Positions 38,905 through 40,939 of a stretch of 40,939 bases of DNA are shown in pieces (position 1 is the stretch's first letter; each line of letters opens with the position of its first letter). The position numbers were made by a program, and so were the translations under genes. This DNA is from Clostridia bacterium. Lineage in GTDB: Bacteria > Bacillota > Clostridia > Christensenellales > Aristaeellaceae. The DNA is taken from assembly GCA_017484085.1 (NCBI GenBank), contig JAFUTW010000015.1, positions 1-40,939 on the forward strand, in the 5' to 3' direction. Under the pieces are notes generated by a model, which was not told the origin of the DNA, ran no database searches, and worked only from the letters and a program-made list of their open reading frames with translations.

Positions 38905-39578
38905 TTGCCTCCCTTCGCCATTTTTTCAAGCTTCGCATCCAGCGTCAGGTTGCGCCAGGCGCCGACGATCACGCTGATGACAGCGATCGGGATGGACCAC
39001 TGCGCGATCTGCAGCGCGGTGACATCCAGGCCCTGCTGGGTCAGGGTGGAGACGATCAGCAGGGTGCCGGAAGCGCCCATGAAGCAGTTCTGCGCGTAGA
39101 AGTTGCCGTAGTTCTCGGCAGCCGCGCTCGCGCCGCGGATGACGTCGCTGGTGGCGTCGTCGATCTCGCCGTACTTGGCCATGGCAGCGCCCTCAGCCAT
39201 GGGCACCACGACAGGACGGACGAACTGCGGATGGCCGCCCAGGCGGACGGAGAAGGCCGCAGCCAGCGTACGGATGGCCTGGTAGATGAGAATGACACGG
39301 CCGGTCGTCGCGTTCTTGATGGAACGGATGAAGTCGATCGCCTTCTCCTTGAGGCCGAAGCGTTCGCAGATACCGATGCAGGGCAGCGTCAGCACGAACA
39401 GCGTCGCCGTGCGGTTGGTAATAAAGGATGCGCCGAGGGTTTCCAGGATGGCCAGCGGCGTCATGCCGGCGACGAGACCGGTAACCACGCCCGCAACGAC
39501 CACCGTCGCGATCGTGTCAAGCTTCAGCGCGAAGCCGATGACGACGATCAGGACGCCGATGAGTTTCAGGATTTCCAT
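38901..39578 (-). CDS. DUF969 family membrane protein
   Basis: 225 residues, about six membrane segments. Features of DUF969: the start L-K-L-I-G-V-L-I-V-V-I-G-F-A-L-K, L-P-C-I-G-I-C-E-R-F-G-L-K-E, R-L-G-G-H-P-Q-F-V-R-P and E-N-Y-G-N-F-Y-A-Q-N-C-F-M-G. It is the partner of DUF979 downstream. GGAGGGAAAG precedes the ATG. Confidence 0.9.
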   Translation of the reverse strand: MEILKLIGVLIVVIGFALKLDTIATVVVAGVVTGLVAGMTPLAILETLGASFITNRTATLFVLTLPCIGICERFGLKEKAIDFIRSIKNATTGRVILIYQAIRTLAAAFSVRLGGHPQFVRPVVVPMAEGAAMAKYGEIDDATSDVIRGASAAAENYGNFYAQNCFMGASGTLLIVSTLTQQGLDVTALQIAQWSIPIAVISVIVGAWRNLTLDAKLEKMAKGGK

Positions 39579-39604
39579 ATCTTTCCCTCCTCATGATATT
39601 TGAT

Positions 39605-39997
39605 TCAAACCTGCTTTACGCAGGATGGATCCACGACAAATGCGCTCTCCAGCACGCGCGTCATGATGCGGCGGGTCTCCTTCTCGTCCTTGCCCGTCAT
39701 GCGCATCAGCTCTTCCAGCGTCCACTGGGGCTGTTTCGCCAGCTTCGGCGGGTAGACGCGCAGCTCGCGCAGCAGCTGCAGGGGGAGCAGGACCAGCAGG
39801 ATCAGCGGGATGCTGACGAGGACGCGCCAGAGATCGAAGTAGACGCCGAACACGCCGCCTTTGAAGCACAGGATGATGAGGATCGCCGCGAGCAGGACGC
39901 TGGCGAGCATCGTGTAGAACATGATGTCCAGTCCGTTCGCCTTGGGGCGGACGATGCGGATGGGCGAGCTGAAATCATATTCTGCAGGCTTGCGCAT
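39605..39997 (-). CDS. Small membrane protein, first gene of the pcp operon
   Basis: 130 residues from ATG 39997, which has GGAGGGGG seven bases upstream; an earlier in-frame ATG at 40030 lacks a site. Two membrane helices (about 22-45 and 54-76) are followed by a cytosolic helical part with W-T-L-E-E-L-M-R-M-T-G-K-D-E-K-E-T-R-R-I-M. That segment looks like a small winged-helix or helical hairpin, so DNA or protein contact cannot be excluded. It lies 26 bases before DUF969 and shares its promoter. I do not recognise a family. Confidence 0.75.
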   Translation of the reverse strand: MRKPAEYDFSSPIRIVRPKANGLDIMFYTMLASVLLAAILIILCFKGGVFGVYFDLWRVLVSIPLILLVLLPLQLLRELRVYPPKLAKQPQWTLEELMRMTGKDEKETRRIMTRVLESAFVVDPSCVKQV

Positions 39998-40030
39998 GGG
40001 TCTTCCCCCTCCATTGGCGATAGTGCCCAA

Positions 40031-40059
40031 ATTCTAGCACGATTGTGCAAAACCGTCAA
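40031..40059 (-). promoter_or_regulatory. Promoter of the DUF969-DUF979-pcp operon
   Basis: Minus strand TTGACG, 17-base spacer, TAGAAT, about 35 bases before the ATG. Confidence 0.7.
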
Positions 40060-40074
40060 GTTATGCGGCAATTG

Positions 40075-40103
40075 TTGAATTTAACGCAGAGTTAGCATAT
40101 AAT
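40075..40103 (+). promoter_or_regulatory. Promoter of the M29-like gene
   Basis: TTGAAT, 17-base spacer, TATAAT, divergent from the pcp operon promoter 16 bases away. Confidence 0.7.
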
Positions 40104-40129
40104 AACCGTCATGGAAGGGGCGCATGCAT

Positions 40130-40939
40130 ATGGATATACAGACAGGGGTTTCCATCATCCTGAACCGGTGGCTGGGCGTCAAACGGGACGACCTCATCCT
40201 GCTGATCACCGACGAGACCCATTTGCGGGAGGCGGAAGCCTTCGAGCGCTGGGCCCTGGGGGCGGACGCGGTGCTGAAGACGGTGATGCTGCCGCATGGC
40301 GCCGTGCAGAACGGCGCGGTCATCGAGGAGCAGGCGCCGCTGATGAAGCGGGCCAACGCCATCATCGGGGCGACGGATTACTCCTTTATCACCACGCGCG
40401 CGGTGACGGACGCCGTGCACGCCGGCGCGCGCTTTGTCTCGCTGCCGCTCTCCTGCTCGGACGGGACCAGCCTGCTGGAGAACGAGTTCATCGGCATGGA
40501 CCCGGCGTGGACGAGGCACACGGGCGCACGCATCCTGCGCGTGCTGAATCCGGCGCAGGAGATCCGCGTTACGACGCAGCTGGGCACGGACCTGCTCTTC
40601 CGCAAGCGGGGCAGGACGGGCGGCTGCTACTGCGGCCAGGCGGAGCGCCGCGGCTTCGTCAGCTCCGCGAGCTTCGAGGTCTACATCCCCATCGAGGAGC
40701 ATGAGACGGAGGGCCGGCTGGTGCTCGACGGTTCGCTGGGTTACCTGGGGCTCGTGTCCCGGCCGGTTGACATCACCTTTTCGGGCGGGCGCCTGCAGGC
40801 GGACGTGTACTCGCCGGACGGCAGGATGCTGATGGACTACATCGAGAGCTTTGAAAGCGGCAACATGTATTACGCGGCGGAATTCGGCATCGGGCTCAAC
40901 ACGATTTCCCGCTGCCGCGGCGTTTCCTATATCGAAGAC
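40130..40939 (+). CDS. Aminopeptidase M29 / NicX-like metalloenzyme, 3' end outside window
   Basis: The frame opens at ATG 40130 (AAGGGG nine bases upstream) and stays open for 270 codons to the window edge. The protein reads MDIQTGVSIILNRWLGVKRD at its start. Later segments D-Y-S-F-I-T-T-R-A-V-T-D-A, S-F-E-V-Y-I-P-I-E-E-H-E-T-E-G and A-E-F-G-I-G-L-N are typical of the leucyl aminopeptidase (M29) and 2,5-dihydroxypyridine dioxygenase (NicX) superfamily; the Glu in the P-I-E-E-T/H and E-F-G-I-G-L-N motifs are metal-site positions. Peptide cleavage would suit the pyroglutamyl-peptide genes next to it, but the enzyme class is not settled by sequence. Metal His/Asp at the C-terminus lie beyond the edge. 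Confidence 0.78.
   Translation, partial: MDIQTGVSIILNRWLGVKRDDLILLITDETHLREAEAFERWALGADAVLKTVMLPHGAVQNGAVIEEQAPLMKRANAIIGATDYSFITTRAVTDAVHAGARFVSLPLSCSDGTSLLENEFIGMDPAWTRHTGARILRVLNPAQEIRVTTQLGTDLLFRKRGRTGGCYCGQAERRGFVSSASFEVYIPIEEHETEGRLVLDGSLGYLGLVSRPVDITFSGGRLQADVYSPDGRMLMDYIESFESGNMYYAAEFGIGLNTISRCRGVSYIED

Overview
The window looks like the chromosome of a GC-rich, strictly anaerobic, probably gut-associated member of the Clostridia. The evidence is indirect: three [FeFe]-hydrogenase-type proteins, strong AGGAGG ribosome binding sites, a streptococcal/clostridial XerS-like recombinase, YqhQ (DUF1385), ABC and TTT importers with Gram-positive signal peptides, and intergenic palindromes of the kind common in clostridial gut genomes. 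No rRNA, tRNA or CRISPR array was seen, so I do not name a genus.

Layout. 0-2.8 kb: end of a GNAT gene, a CPBP intramembrane protease, an unknown protein, DUF1905 and a YhcH/YjgK-type protein. 2.9-6.9 kb: XerS-like recombinase, RsuA-type pseudouridine synthase, small RsmC-like methyltransferase, then a PatB/MalY C-S lyase. 6.9-13.9 kb (minus strand): a sugar ABC importer without its ATPase, a GH30 enzyme and a GH120 beta-xylosidase, which together suggest use of xylo-oligosaccharides. 14.0-18.75 kb (minus strand): a four-gene operon of group B [FeFe] hydrogenase, thioredoxin-like [2Fe-2S] ferredoxin, PAS-containing group C (sensory) [FeFe] hydrogenase and SpoIIE-type phosphatase. Its consensus-like promoter is overlapped by a Rex-like site. 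This is a candidate redox-controlled H2 sensing and signalling unit. 18.9-23.3 kb: YqhQ, a Gfo/Idh/MocA oxidoreductase, two tandem ATC-hydrolase-like proteins and an XRE regulator.

23.3-27.15 kb is visibly AT-richer and looks acquired. It holds a secreted Ig-like (Big_2) protein, a two-helix membrane protein and an AAA/DUF4143 ATPase. The ATPase lies among three copies of a ~40-bp repeat, and the whole cassette sits between a full second group B hydrogenase gene (27.2-28.7 kb) and a ~192-bp duplicate of that gene's 3' end. I regard this as the most unusual structure in the window.

28.8-37.0 kb: an M20 dipeptidase, then a GntR/FadR repressor with a palindromic site in its own promoter. A similar site lies in the promoter of the next operon: UlaG-like MBL hydrolase, TctC, TctB and TctA (a complete tripartite tricarboxylate-type transporter), and an IlvD/Edd-family dehydratase. 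I infer import and dehydration of a sugar acid, with possible lactone opening. 37.25-40.0 kb (minus strand): pyroglutamyl peptidase I with the DUF979/DUF969 membrane pair and a small membrane protein. At the right edge an M29/NicX-like gene runs off the window.

Four related palindromic intergenic elements (5.4, 11.7, 20.1 and 37.1 kb) share a GATGAGG terminus. The last one sits inside the loop of a different, longer inverted repeat. All family names come from motif recognition by eye; no database search was possible.
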